In this document: positions 24,576 to 36,686 of the stretch, one piece after another | How the letters are laid out: each line of letters opens with the position of its first letter | Numbering within the stretch: position 1 is the stretch's first letter | NCBI GenBank assembly: GCA_950106755.1 | Contig: OX467090.1 | Span: forward strand, 12,275,489 to 12,339,488 | Origin: Climacium dendroides | Taxonomy: Eukaryota > Streptophyta > Bryopsida > Hypnales > Climaciaceae | Length of the DNA stretch: 64,000 bases | Direction: 5' to 3' | Notes under the pieces: generated by a model | Databases searched by the model: none | What the model was told of the DNA's origin: nothing | What the model saw: only the letters and a program-made list of their open reading frames with translations | Made by a program: the position numbers and the translations under genes

Positions 24576-25691
24576 CACCTCCTTTTTGCACAAATGTTAC
24601 AGCTTCCGTAGAAAAATCATCAATAAATTCAGATTTTAAAAATTGAATGTATAAATGACATGGACTATAGTACGTACCTTGTTTTTTGTCCGCTTTCGAA
24701 AATTCTTCAGCCAACTCTCCACGCACCGCAATTAATGTTTCCACTTCCTCATCTTTCCAGTGTGAAACCTCGTCATTGTCATCCTTCTCACCTTCTTTAG
24801 AACATGCCTTCTTATCTTCAACTTTCTTGCTCTTCTTTGCTCCCTTCTCCCCTCCTTTAGCCTTGTTGAACCTCGACCTCACTTCTTAGAAACAACCTTC
24901 GGTTCTCCTTCCTTTTTCACGTTCAGCAATACATTCTTCCCAACATCTCTCAAGACTTGAGGCTGTGAGCAAAATTGAGGCTGCGAAAAATTCTGGGACT
25001 TTGACAAATACTGGCCGTGTGAAGAAATTTGAGGTGGAGGTTGATATCCAACTTCCTGCAACTCATTGTCACTATACGACAATCTAACATACGGAGATGG
25101 ACTGAAATTGTTGCCCACACTTTGAAATGCACTTGCTTTCAATGATGGACCATGGGTCTGAAATTGAGGAATAGAAGACGAACCCATCATCCAAGCTGAA
25201 TTCTGGCTGTATAGCTGAGGCTCACTTGACTCAACATCCTGAAAATACCCTCCTTTCATTGCAAACAAAATCCAAAAAAATTGAAAACACTACAATAGCC
25301 ACAATACACAGGCAAGCAATTCAAAGAGATGCATAAGTGAGCAAATGCTTTCTCTTTTTCAATCAACAATTACAAGCTCTTCAAAAAAAAATTTGTTTAT
25401 TTCAGGCTTTAAAAAAATGAGCCGTTGCACTTTCTAACAATGACAATGACCAGTAAATGGTAATTTCCAACTAAGATGAACACTGGTGATGGAAAAAAAA
25501 ACACAGAAAAAAAACAGGCCCCAAAACAGCTAGAATTAAACAATAAACAAATACTCTCCCAGAATTTCCTCCTGGACTTCGGGGTTGGGAAGCTCTCGGA
25601 GGTACCCAAGAAATACTTCCCCTAGGTCCAGGAACTTGCTATCCACTTTTGCCACATAGGATTCCAGCAAGGAATTTCATCCACGAAAAAA

Positions 25692-25816
25692 AAATTGGAC
25701 TCCAACCCAAGTTGTATTTGGTGTAAACCCAAAACCGGCGTACTATAGGTATCCTCCAATCATCGCACCCCATTTCTTTGGGCTCCAATCCAAATTTGCT
25801 TGGTGTAAACAGGCCC
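25692..25816. repeat. duplicated subterminal region of the Harbinger right end
   Basis: The motif CTCCAAYCCAA followed closely by TTGGTGTAAAC occurs twice: once at 25,692-25,729 and again at the true terminus (25,786-25,816). The left end has the inverted equivalent. It may be a tandem transposase-binding site. Confidence 0.7.
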
Positions 25817-27093
25817 TCAATGAATTCCGGGTTCAGTACGGGAAGAATCAAGAAACAATTCAAGAGTTATGCCAACTGTTGAGGATCAGTCAGCCGAAGC
25901 AATTTGTTTCCCAACTAGACCGGAAGTTGAAAGAGGTGGTGAAGAAAGAGCTAAGTGAGGCCACACATAAGGTGGATCAGCTGACGAAGGAGCTGGAGGA
26001 CAAGAAAGAAGAACTGGACCAGCAGAAGAGGTTCACCAACGCAGCCTCGGAGAATCTTTAGGCAATCCGGGAGTTCATCGGCAATCCGGGCGAAGTCATC
26101 AACAAAGCGATGCTATTTGACAAAAAGGTGATTGAGGCTAGAAAGTAGATTCTAGCCAACCTAATAATGGCCCTAGTGTCCTACCATTGCAAGATGGAGG
26201 CAATAGTATAGCCACTACGCGAGGTGATGAAGGAGGTAGAAGAACGAGGAAAGCAGGAGCAGGAACCGGAACCGGAGCTTGCACTAGCACCCCTTCCGGT
26301 ACCCACAGAAGAAGTTCAGGCGAAGGACAAGGTGGAGGACGTACCAAGCTCGCCCATCCGGCCTGAGCCTAAGGGAGAAATGACTTCCCTGCTAGGGGAA
26401 GTAACGGACATTGCTCTCAATGCAGCAGAAGTAGTGAAGGCTGTTGAGGAGGAGAAACCCGGAGAAGTGGAGACAACAGACGAGGCAAAGAAAGCATCGG
26501 AAGAGGTGAAGGCCGCAAATGAAGAAAAGACGAAATTTGGACCGGAACCGCCCGGGAAGAAGAACGTGCCTAAATCAAGGCTGAGCAGCAAGTTTATCGA
26601 CCTAAGTGAATCATCTCCAGTTTCTCCAACCCCTCCAGCAAAGAAGGGGAAGGTATTTCCCTCCTCCCTACTCAAGTTAGCTTTAGGAAGTGAATCCGGG
26701 TCGAGGATGGAAAGGAAGACCGGATCTCAGGGACGAGGATCCGGGAAGGGTGGAACAATTGAAGAAACCACCCCTCAAAGTGCTAGGGCCAAGGTTCCGC
26801 CCACACCAACCATGCAGAAGAAGAGGTCTCCAATTATGTCAGCATAGAAGAAGAGGCCGATTCAAGAGGACGATGACGAGGAGGAAGAAGAAAAAGAAGA
26901 GGACGAGGATGAAGAATCTGGAACTGAAGAAGACTCAGAGCTGTATTCTGACCCGGATCAAGCATTGGCAGAGACTCGGGCGACCAAGGCTGTAGTAACC
27001 AAGAAGAAGAAACTCGCCGCCCGGGGTAAGACACGCCAGGGATAGAAGACCGGAACCGTAAAGAAGCCGACCGCAAAGAAGTTGAGAACTTAG

Positions 27094-27896
27094 GAAGTTA
27101 CTTAGGATAAATTTTTGAAGATAGGGTGGTGAAAGCCTAAAGTTTTGGGATAGTTGTACATAATTAGGAAGTTTACTTTTTGAGTGACATGGCCACTAGC
27201 AGTTGGAAAGTGGCCGGGTCCGTAATTATAGGATCTGAGATCCACTTTTAGCGGAAATAGTGGGAGTTTAAGTGAAAGTCAACAAGGCTAGAAAGTAGTA
27301 AGGGAATGAAACGTGTTTGACCTTGATTGGTTGGTAGGATACTTTTAGGATAGGATTTTGAGGGAGTAGTTTAGTATTTAAATCCGGGGCTTGCTTGGTC
27401 CCGGTGTGCATTTTTATCTTATTTTCTTATATTCATGAGTACTTGAGGGTTCGCTCTTAGAGTGATTGAACAAATTATAGTTGTGTGTACTTGGCACTTG
27501 TCCGTGTTTTGGAAGTCCAGACTGGAAAGTGAGTGTAAGTAGATACAAGGTGTGCCCGGATGTTGAGTTTATCCAGTCCAGTATTGGATTAGTGTGTGTG
27601 GGCAGAGGTAGAAGGGATCTCTAGTGTGGACTAGGAATGGACTTGAAAGAAGTACGGAGGAGGCTGGGGTACTCTCCGGAAGAAGTAAGGGTTAATACGC
27701 CTCCACAACGCACGTTTCCCCTTTTGGTCCCCGCTAGTTTAGACCGGATTTAGGACTAATTCAGTAGGCTGTCGTTGTAGCATTGATTAGGAGGAATTAG
27801 ACCGGCTTGCGTGACCTGCTGGACACGATTGCGTTTCCTTTCTAGTTGTGAGGACGGTCTGTTTCTCATTTGTAGGATTTGAAAGTTTATTTTTGA
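27094..27896 (+). mobile_element. 3' non-coding part of the left 'IDWG' element
   Basis: About 800 bp between the last codons and the CACTA element. TATTTAAATCCGGGG at about 27,380 looks like a TATA box. A similar TATTTAAACC lies just upstream of the minus-strand element's ORF (about 43,850), where an LTR promoter would be. No partner LTR was identified, so the LTR identity of either region is unproven. Confidence 0.4.
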
Positions 27897-28381
27897 CACT
27901 ACAAGAGATGTGGGTATATTAAAGTTGGCATTTCAGTATCGAATTGTTGAAATCTTTTTTTGCGTGCTGGAAGGTCACATTGAACAGTGCAAAAGATGGA
28001 AGAGAGGTCCAAAGTGCTGTTCAGTCACTAAAATTATGGAAAAGACGGAATTTCTAGTCCTAATGTAGAAAAGTCCTTGCGCGGTAGTTTCTAGGCAGTT
28101 GAAGCGGAATACAATTGGAGTATAGTTGTGCTGCCTTTTATTTCCATTTAGCTTTGAAAAAAATAAAAAAATAAAAAAAAATCGGAGAGTGCTAGTCCTT
28201 TCTAATTGGTAGTTGTGGTCACAACTATACTGCGTATGACTTGTCAGTAGGTAGAAGGAACAGTGGAAGTGCATGGAAACTGTAGTGGAAAAACGAAAAT
28301 GTATTTTTCATCTCTTTTCACCGCATACATACAGACAACAAAAAACCCGAAAAGTTCGGGTTCCTTATTTACTACAAAGTG
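27897..28381. other. CACTA left subterminal region
   Basis: Non-coding. GGTAG/AGTTG/GGAAG-like words recur as expected of CACTA subterminal binding repeats, but I could not define a clean unit. A perfect 8-bp hairpin AACCCGAA-AAG-TTCGGGTT sits at about 28,345. Confidence 0.35.
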
Positions 28382-28633
28382 TATACTAAGTAGTGAAATT
28401 AGGTTGCCTGAACAATTAGGTTGCTTTACTTAGGAAAGTTACCTCATGACTCACCACTCGTCCAAATGGAGGTACAAGCAATTCTCTAAACTGAGTCATG
28501 AATCAGTGCACCAACCCATGCAACACACATGGTTCCTACATTACTGCATCCATCTACACTAACTATACATATTTATATAGTGTGGAATGTCGAGAATTTA
28601 GTGTGGGGCAACCTAATTTCACTATTTAGTGTA
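28382..28633. mobile_element. 252-bp foldback element inside the CACTA element
   Basis: Inverted termini of 27 bp with two mismatches both contain AGTGAAATTAGGTTGCC. A smaller inverted pair CATGACTCA / TGAGTCATG lies inside. The structure is that of a MITE nested in the CACTA left arm. No obvious target duplication. Confidence 0.6.
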
Positions 28634-30628
28634 GTTTCAAGCTTCTGCAAAGCTTAATGAAGCCACATCATCCTTCACTTGATATTAGCCTCTGCTAAAA
28701 GGCAATTGCTCTACTTCCGCTATTATACCACTGGTAATTAACTATCATATCATGGGACAATTACTTCCTCGATTATGGAAGGACTCTATTGTCACTTGTT
28801 GAATCCTGAAACTTTTATAAATGCATCACTTTATATGTAGTCAAAGATTAAGGAAATGGTACCTCATCATTCTCAATGAAATGACTTTTAATACAATTTA
28901 AGAAAATACTGCAAAATCAGATTCAATCTATGGAAACTTTAGTTAATCATGATCACTCCTGAGTTTTTGTGAAGCTTCACAATTACTTGCCATTTATAAC
29001 ACTCTTCCTGTTCTATGGAGGCCGACACCTTTTTTTTCTCTCCTTCAGCACTCTGAGATCTCCTTCTACACATTTTTTGGCTTTCCCTCACAATGCAGTA
29101 GAGGAAAAAAAAGCGAGTAATGAATGATGCTAACATACACCTCCAAAATCATTTGAAAATACCATGCGCTTTATATCGCCCAAGCGCAAGCTTTGCTGGT
29201 GTTGATTCCATCTTCATTTCCTGAATTCTACTTCAACTTGGAGTAGCTCTTGGTTCTTGAAGTTTGATGTTGGTGTGTGGACATCCACATTAACAAATGG
29301 TTGCTCCTATTCCCTTTTATCTTCACTTATACTTGATGCATGCTATGAGTAGCCGTTTTCTACCTTCAACTGCAACTGTTCTTGACAAAAAACAAAGAAA
29401 TGACTTTGCGTTAATTTAGAATTCAAAACATACATACATCAATGAAGAGCTCTATTTCAATTCAAAAATAGATTTTCACCTCATCACACTTGTTCCAGGC
29501 ACCATCCTTCTCAAATGCTTTCAACAGACAAAGAAAAGACGTAGCAGGTTCTCATTATCTCTGTGACGCAACTTCGTTTCCCAAGTGTTCCTCCTTACTG
29601 ACATCGTTGTGCTTTCTTTCTTCCTGTCCAAAAACGTGTCTCCCAAGTCAGGTGCAAAGAATGGTTTTGAAACATTGGAATTCCATTTACGACGGCGTCA
29701 AAGTACTAGACAATGCATTAGACACTTCTTATATTCATTTTAAACTAATGTATATGAACCTCTTGGTAGTCCTCTATGACCGTCATATGAAGTTGAAGTC
29801 AATAGAGGAAAAAATTAACAACACCGTCTCACACAGATTATTGTTGGCTTTCACAAATTAACGATGCTCCTAAAATCCCTTGTTATGCTCCTCACTTACT
29901 TCCTCTTCTTGAATGTGCAAACACTCTAGAGTAGTAGATAGGTACTCATCATTATGTTGTACATGTGTTTTAGTGTTTTCATTCATTTTCTTACACATCT
30001 AATTAACAAACTCTTGTCTAGATCATATTCTTTGGAATAACAAAAATGACTGCATCTGTACTTCTGAAAATGTTGTTCCAAAATATTCCACTTCTGAATT
30101 AAATTTTATATGGTAATGACATATTGAATACATAATGCTTCTTCTTCACGGCTTTAAGAAAAAACACATTCATAAACAATTCATAAACTACCTATTCAAA
30201 ATACCATGTTAGTCAATCTACTTGAGATTGATAGCAATGAATTACTACACACAATCATCTTTGATGCTTACAATGGCACAAAATTCAGTTGCTTCTTATT
30301 CATGAAATCAATACAATAACTACCAATCACGTAACCAAGTCCGCACTTAAAATAGTTCTCACTCACACTTCATAACATGATGTTCCAACTAACTTGAGAA
30401 TTAGAAGATCCTTCATAATGGATCCGCTACATTGAAAAAATATTTTCAACCGTTGTTTTTGCTTTCTTTGTTCGAAAAAAAAATTATTTGAATGGTTCGT
30501 GAAACATTGTGAATGTGAAATTCCTCTTCATCAAAATGCATGTACTAAAACAATAGGACACATACACGTCTAACATACCTGCTTGTCTACAATATACATA
30601 ATGTTGAATACAGAAGGTTCTGTAAGGG
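28634..30628. other. CACTA left arm, non-coding or unassigned
   Basis: About 2 kb between the nested foldback and the transposase 3' end. A plus-strand frame at 29,490-29,861 and a minus-strand frame at 28,939-29,136 are open but unrecognised. 3' exons of the transposase may lie here. Confidence 0.35.
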
Positions 30629-33600
30629 TTACTCCTGCATAAGTTTGTCGTCCTCGACACCAAATTCCATGAGTGATTCTTTGTCTGATCCATTCTCATG
30701 AATCTCGTTTGCTTCTCTGTGAATAGCAGCCTCTGCCGCTATGAAATCCTCTTCTGTGATGTATTGACCCAAAGTATCATTGCATCCTTCGACATCGTCT
30801 TTGAATGGTCCTTCGCTCTCATGATTGATTAAGAAATTTTCATGCACGCTGTCGAACATGGAAGGAGGGTAAGGGAGGTCAACATCCTCCAATATACGAG
30901 TTGACCGTGGATCTGCGTGCAAAACTACTGACCAGTTCGGTTCCTCTATGCAATCTGAGAAGAAAATTTGCGAAGCCTGGATAGGGAAAATAAAAGAATT
31001 TGCCGACCTACGCATCAGTTTGTTCAACTTTATGTAAGTCAATCCATATTTATCTATTTTCACACATGCATTTGGCCCTCTCAAAATTGGCTGCACCCAG
31101 TCGCACAGCAACAAGATTGGCTTCAGCCTTCCGTAGTCAAGCTCCAGTATTTCAATAATCTTTCCAAAATAAGTTAGATCTCCAGCTACATAATTTTGAT
31201 CCGAGAGTCCACTTCGTTGTAGAGTTTCACAGGTGGATGTAACGCTAGAGTCCATTGTAAGTAAATTCCTTTCTGTAGTTGAAACACGAAACTGCTTCCC
31301 GTAGGCTTTCATCGACTTGAAGGAACGAGCCTTCAACCTAGGTGGCAGTGACAAGTCTACTACGTCATCTTCAAATTCAGCATTACCCGCTTGTACAGTG
31401 CTTTGTAACTACTCAGGGAAATTCGGCAAAGTTTTTAAATGTGGGGGGTATTCCATCTTTTTTCGTTGTCGTGGATGCACACCACATCTATAAGACGCTC
31501 TTGCATTGCAGACATCCAGGGATAGTCGTCTATGCATCCTGTTTTGTAGAAAACGCATTATAAGAAAACTTAATAATCTTCACAACGGTAGCATCAACAG
31601 TGTGAACATGTTGAAGATTACAGTGTTGAAAAACTTAAATGACTTTTCCAATTACTATAAGTTTCCTAGTAGGAATGTAACGTATTTTAGCAGTTACAAT
31701 GGAAAATCAATATGTTCACGTAGAGACGCACTCCCTGAGGTCATACAGACATGTTGAATTATTAAGGACGCACAGGTGCGCCCACTCACACTCTTCAATT
31801 GAAAGAGTTCTCATTTTATAAGCACTGCTAACAACCTCTCCGCTATCTCCCAGTTCCTCTTCCGCATCTCATACGCGCTTCCGGGTAGAATTGCACTCCA
31901 ATATATATTCTGTTGAAAGACCGAGACCTACTTCCATAGCTATGCCGCTAGCCATGCACCCTTCCGGTCGTGCTTTGTTGCGAATGTAAGACTTCATATA
32001 TTTCATGTATCTTTCTAGAGGATACATCCACCTATTGTGAACAGGACCACACAATTGCAACTCTTCCACCAAGTGCACCGGTGAGTGAGTCATGGAATCA
32101 AAAAAAGGAGGGAATTCTCTTTCTAACAAACACATTGCTATAGCGACTTCTTCTTTTAGACGGTCCATCACCATCGGATCTACCACCTTCACACAGATGC
32201 TTTTGAAAACATTACTCAACTGGATAATAGCTTTCATGACACGGTTTGACAACAAACCTCGAAGGCACACAGGCAAGAGTTGCTGAATAAGCATATGATA
32301 ATCATGGCTTTTTAAGCCATGAATACTTCCATCCGCATCTATTCGGGACTTGAAGTTAGACATATATCCAGTAGGAGTTTTGATACTTTTGAGCCTGTCC
32401 AAGAGTTTTTTTTTATTGTCTAGTGACAATACATAAGGAGCTTGGGGAACGTGAAACCTAGTTTCTGGTGGTATGGATTGTTGAATATGAAGGGCTCGTT
32501 TGCAGCCCACTTCTTTCATGTCATTTCGAACCGCGAGACCATCCTTCATTCCAAGCAATGTATTGAAAAGGTTATCCGCAATGTTCTTCTCGTAGTGCAT
32601 TACGTCAAGTACATGTCGAATCAAAAGTTTCTACAAAAAAATAGAAGTGATAGTCACTGTGAAAATAATGAAGCTATAGTCCACGTAATTTATTTGAAAT
32701 GAAGTTAGCCTAATAAATTCTATATGACGAGCACTACATGGAAGGTTTCAGAGAAGTAGTGAGTTCATAGTGGGCTCAAGAAACTAATTTAATTTAAGAA
32801 GTAGTGCATAACCATATCTCTTTGAACTAGTTCAGGAATGCACTTTCCAACAACATAGTAACTCACATACAACGGAAATAATAAGTTACAAATGAACACA
32901 TTATGAAATGAGTAATGAATGATGCAAAAACTTACATCCCAGTAAGGCAATGTGAATAGAATAGAGTGCCGCTTCACACCATACCATTTCACTGGATCAC
33001 TTTCTGTACCTGCCACTCCACCAGCTAGTAACCACCTCTCCCGTACTTCACCCCTTCTTCGATGTTCAAGTCCTGAAACTCTTGATGGCTGTTGTCGGTG
33101 CTCTTCTTGTCCATTGAAAGATTCTTTCATGAATCTGAAAGGGTGGTTTGCCGGCAAATAACGACGATGTCCTTGGAAGATATTTTTCCGTAAACTTCTA
33201 GAGAACCTTGAGTCCACAGCAGGTCCACAAACGGGACAGCCTTGATAACCCTTTGTTGCACATCCAGAAATCAAACCATATGCAGGGTAGTCGTGAATGG
33301 TCCATAGTAGCATTGCTCGTAGATTGAACGTAGTTTGTCGTGGGCTTTCTGACATGTCAACTGCTGGCACTCCATCCCAAAGTACAAGCAATTCATTCAC
33401 TAGAGGTTCCAAATATACATCAATGTTTACAGACTTCACTGATTCTTTGCCAGGTATGAGAAGTGATAGCATAACGAAAAATCTCTTTGTCACCATCCAA
33501 CTAGGCAAGTTGTAATTGAGGAGGAATACAGGCCATGTAGAATGTCGGGTTGACTTATCAGCAAAGGGGTTCATTCCATCCAGACCTAAACCAAGCTTAA

Positions 33601-35133
33601 TATTCCTGTTGTCTCTGAAGAATTTGTAGTCAATATTTCTAACATGTTTCCATGCTTGACTGTTAAGTACTGATCGCACTTTTCCATCAATGGAGGCATT
33701 TTTTCCATGCCACTTCATTAGGATAGCAATATCACGGCAACGGTACATTCTAAGAAGTCTGGAAATTAAAGGAAAATGTCTAAGGACCTTTATTGGAATG
33801 GATTTGCTTCCAACTACATACCTAGAAGATTTGCATTTGGGACATTCAGACAGATGAGCTCTTTCTTTCCAGAAAAGAACACATCCATTGCGACAAGCGT
33901 GAATTGTATTGAATGATAAACCCAATCGATCAATCAATCTTCGTACTTCACGTCGATTTTTGGGTAGTCCGTTGGATGGGGGCAATATATCCAATCTCAA
34001 AAATGAAAATAGTTCGTCTATGAAGGAATTGTTGACATTGTGAAGGTGAGCTAAATTCATGAGGACAAGCACGCAAGCCAGCACTGAAATTTTTGAGTGT
34101 TGATATAGAGGTACCTGACTTTCCTTTAGCCATTCGTCCATATCTAGATCGTTTGTGTCTACTTCATGCTGCATTTCATCTTCATTACCATGTATTTCCG
34201 CTTCCGTAGCAAATCCCTCCCTCCTTCCATCAACTCATTTAAACCATTCTGATGTGAGTCTCTGGAAATCAAAGCCTTCATCGAAATCCTCTTCAGGTGG
34301 ATCATTGATAGGAGTATCTGCTATTGGTTGTTGCGTTTCCTCATTTTCGTCATATATGTCGAAGGTGTCAGTGTCCTCCGGCTGCAAGAAGATGCACAAG
34401 TCAGGCAGCTTTATAATCAAATTTGCAGTGATCAATAATATGTAGTTATGATTTTTTATGAAGGAAGAGAATTAAAAAAATTTGAAGGTGTTTCTCTATA
34501 ACATAAGTAGTCTGAGAGTTCATGAACTTTGTACGGCACAACATTATTTTGACAACACGTATGGGCGGATGCTTTTCTAAGAAAAAGAATTGTTTTTATT
34601 TGGATTATGATTTCCTAACACAAGAAATACGAAGTTCATCGTTTCTCAGTGCTATGTGTGAATGGCTATACTATCATACAAGTATGCAGTTTTGGTGTAT
34701 TCTAAGTGAAGATACTGGACAAATAGAATGCAATCTCTAGTGGATCTTCATAACCTCACTCATTACCTGCTAGTGCATCCCATCACGAGCAAGAGTCGTA
34801 TGAAAAGGATTGAATTAGGGTTTTGTTCAGTCTAGTTTAGCTGTACTTTAACTAGAAGAAGAGAAGGACTTTTCATGACTTAATTGTAAGAGAAATTATA
34901 TAGAGATTACTTACTAGCATGGAATGTGTGAGGGCGGGGTCTCTTCCGTGTTTACGCAAGTGCGTTTCAATAGTTCTCCTCAGAATAGGTCGACCTCCAC
35001 CCTTGCAAAAAGCGCAGGGGCACTTGTAACTCTCCAGAAATCTTTCATTAGCACGGGAGCGCTCCAATGCATTTAGAGTCATAGAAAGAGTTGAAAATCT
35101 AGTGTCAGGGATGTCCGATGAATTGACCATCAT
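30629..35133 (-). pseudogene. CACTA tnp2-type transposase, multi-exon, with in-frame stops
   Basis: Enzyme that moves the CACTA element. Exon A is 35,133-34,915, with a Cys-His cluster (CPCAFCKGGGRP...HLRKHG) like the transposase-associated zinc domain. Exon B is 34,381-32,936, with the tnp2 core: LGLDGMNPF, STWPVFLLNYNLP, FVMLSLLIPG, LLWTIHDYPAYG, KGYQGCPVCG. Exon C starts at 32,630 with KLLIRHVLDVMHYEKN and includes the DUF4218-type FPPFFDSMTHSPVHLVEE and NRWMYPLERYMKYMKSYIRNKA. A distal exon ending at 30,629 has DUF4216-type DLTYFGKIIEILELDY and VKIDKYGLTYIKLNK. Introns A-B and B-C have GT-AG sites and keep phase. TGA codons at 34,237-34,235 and 31,871-31,869 interrupt otherwise continuous frames, so this copy is probably inactive unless the stops are read through. 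Confidence 0.88.
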
Positions 35134-36686
35134 ATATGTTTAGCAGAGAACGTGCTAGAGGAAACCCTACTTAGTTATTGCAATGTTGCGGTCGGATGTA
35201 ACAACTGCTACTCCTTTCTTGCAGTTTGTTTGAATCAATAATGAATGAAGTGAAAGTCTTCGCATGCGAGAGATGAAGTTGCGAGTGCTAGATGTCCTGA
35301 AGTCACAAAATAACTTCTGAAACTTATTCAAGCACCCTAAATGTCAGTGGCTTACAATAGACTTGATTTCCCTAATTCTAGTGTCATTGCACAAAAGAGG
35401 CATGATTACGTAGCATTAATGTAGGTTGGTGTTTAGAAAAAGGAAGGTAGGATGGAAAGTGGACTTTGAAGTGAATTAAAAAATGCAACAAGAATGCATA
35501 GAATCGTTGTAAAGTATGTTTGAAAATTTGTAATAGGAAAGCTGAATTAAACAATAGTATTGTGTGTTGCCTGAGCTTTAGTTTGCTTTGGTGATCCTTC
35601 TTGTTCATATACGCATGAGGTTTTTCAAATACAATTACAAGTGTTGTCATGTAGTAGGTGTGCTTTATATGAAGTAGATGTTATGCACTAAGTTTAGAAA
35701 ATAGTGACCCATTCTCCACCTACGAAGGTTTTTAGATTACGTAGACGTGGAATTCAGCATGTCCATGGCGGTTTATTTTTAATTAAATATGGATAAGTTT
35801 TCTATGTCTGAGAATATAGTGTCAATTACTACGTGGGAGTTATGTACTAGGAAGACGAAGCAATGGAAGCAGAACATGGGCCAAGTGACATAGGAAGAAG
35901 GCACGTAGGTAGTAGGAAAGTCCAGGTCATTAGTATGCTAATTTTGTAGAAGGAATATTTTTTTCCCTCAAATTGTGGCAGCACGACCGTCATCGGCATT
36001 GCATGGCCATGTGAGAATTGAATGCACTTAGAATAATTTAGAAAGGCTAGGTCACACTTTGAGATAATGTACGTGCGTAATAGGAGTAGTGTCAGTACTC
36101 AGATAAGTTTCACATTGCCACGTTGGAGAAGAAGGCGTAGTGACGCGTTTAGGATTACGTGTTGTAATATGCAGTAAATCACTATGTGCTGAAGAAAAAT
36201 ACAAGACAGTGGCTTCGACTTTAACTTATCCTTATTTTACTTGTACCTCATGTTAATTTTGAGAGAATCATGCATTTGCTAAATGCGTCGTTCATTCTTG
36301 TCCAAATGCAACTACTCCACTTCAAGGGAAGATTCCAAACCCCTTCAAAATCTTACAAGCATGTAGAAGGCTGGTGGAGTGGGTAGTCAGAGAAGTGAAG
36401 TCGCACACTTCTTGGAAAGGTGGTCTGTTTCAGGAAGGAACTTGGAGTCCGCAAGTCGCATTGAAGTATAGTTGACGACTGAAACTCAAAGACAAGAGGA
36501 CGTCCAATCTCCAAGAAAGTAGTGCAGAAGGTAAGTTGTCATGCGTTGTAGAAGACGTAAATTAATGCAATGTTTTTAAAAATGCAATTTCAGGTACTTA
36601 AAGAAAGTGGTCATTCTGCTTGAATTATACTCATAGTCAGCAAAACAAATTGATTTTTGTACCAGGTTCCACAAATCTAGCAAGTA
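35134..36686. promoter_or_regulatory. central divergent promoter region of the CACTA element
   Basis: About 1.5 kb lies between the divergent start codons of the transposase (-) and TNPA-like (+) genes. Both promoters and leader exons should be here. AT-rich with no coding frame I trust (35,384-35,650 on - is unrecognised). A donor GGTAAGT (about 36,530) and an acceptor-like TTTCAG (about 36,588) suggest a leader intron for the plus-strand gene. Confidence 0.4.

Larger units (their letters stand above)
23655..25259 (-). pseudogene. Harbinger Myb/SANT-like accessory protein (frameshifted exon 1)
   Basis: The second gene of PIF/Harbinger elements, which helps the transposase bind DNA or enter the nucleus. 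Exon 1 runs from ATG at 25,259 to a GTACGT donor (exon end 24,678). The acceptor is at 24,089 and exon 2 is 24,088-23,655. Splicing keeps phase and joins HWKDEEVETLIAVR to NAWLKVEARMAASI and TAIACKKKYGDIL, a trihelix/Myb_DNA-bind-type domain cut by the intron. The N-terminal region is rich in Gln, Ser and Pro. About 24,884 the frame slips by one base (VVSKK stop versus RSRFNKAKGG), so it is damaged. The intron carries a SINE-like insert and a tandem duplication. Confidence 0.75.
21882..25816. mobile_element. complete PIF/Harbinger transposon (3,935 bp)
   Basis: The 17-bp terminal repeat GGGCCTGTTTACACCAA is perfect at both ends, and TCA is duplicated at the target (21,879-21,881 and 25,817-25,819). 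Inside are the two genes expected of this superfamily, a DDE transposase on + and a Myb/SANT-like protein on -, arranged convergently. Subterminal TTGGTGTAAACCCA occurs near both ends (about 22,052 and 25,716). Removing the element rejoins the host reading frame exactly. Both genes carry small lesions. Confidence 0.93.
21023..27093 (+). pseudogene. 'IDWG'-family element protein, interrupted by a Harbinger insertion
   Basis: One long frame runs 21,023-21,878 and continues at 25,817-27,093 once the inserted element and one TCA target copy are discounted. The N-terminal ~240 residues include RGRPEDW, ITVTLANIILGAL, KIDWG and PFHYHLYQ. A Lys/Glu-rich coiled coil, a Pro/Glu-rich region and a very acidic then Lys-rich tail follow (about 700 codons in all). 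The same blocks occur in the minus-strand element at 41.8-43.7 kb. The N-terminal part resembles poorly characterised plant retroelement proteins of the 'putative plant transposon protein' kind, but I cannot confirm a Pfam match. Premature stops at 21,749, 21,863, 26,059, 26,146, 26,209, 26,845 and 27,043 make it inactive as read. No reverse transcriptase or integrase motif is present. Confidence 0.6.

Noticed and set aside
26316..26675. 119-codon minus-strand Ser/Phe-rich ORF
   Set aside because: Complement of the Lys/Glu-rich coding frame of the 'IDWG' element; its composition is what that complement produces.
28345..28363. Hairpin AACCCGAA-AAG-TTCGGGTT followed by T-rich sequence
   Set aside because: Looks like a bacterial intrinsic terminator, but this is a plant transposon arm. 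No bacterial gene is present.
34155..34445. Plus-strand ORF, Ser-rich, opposite CACTA exon B
   Set aside because: Complement of the acidic N-terminal part of the transposase (DENEETQQP...).
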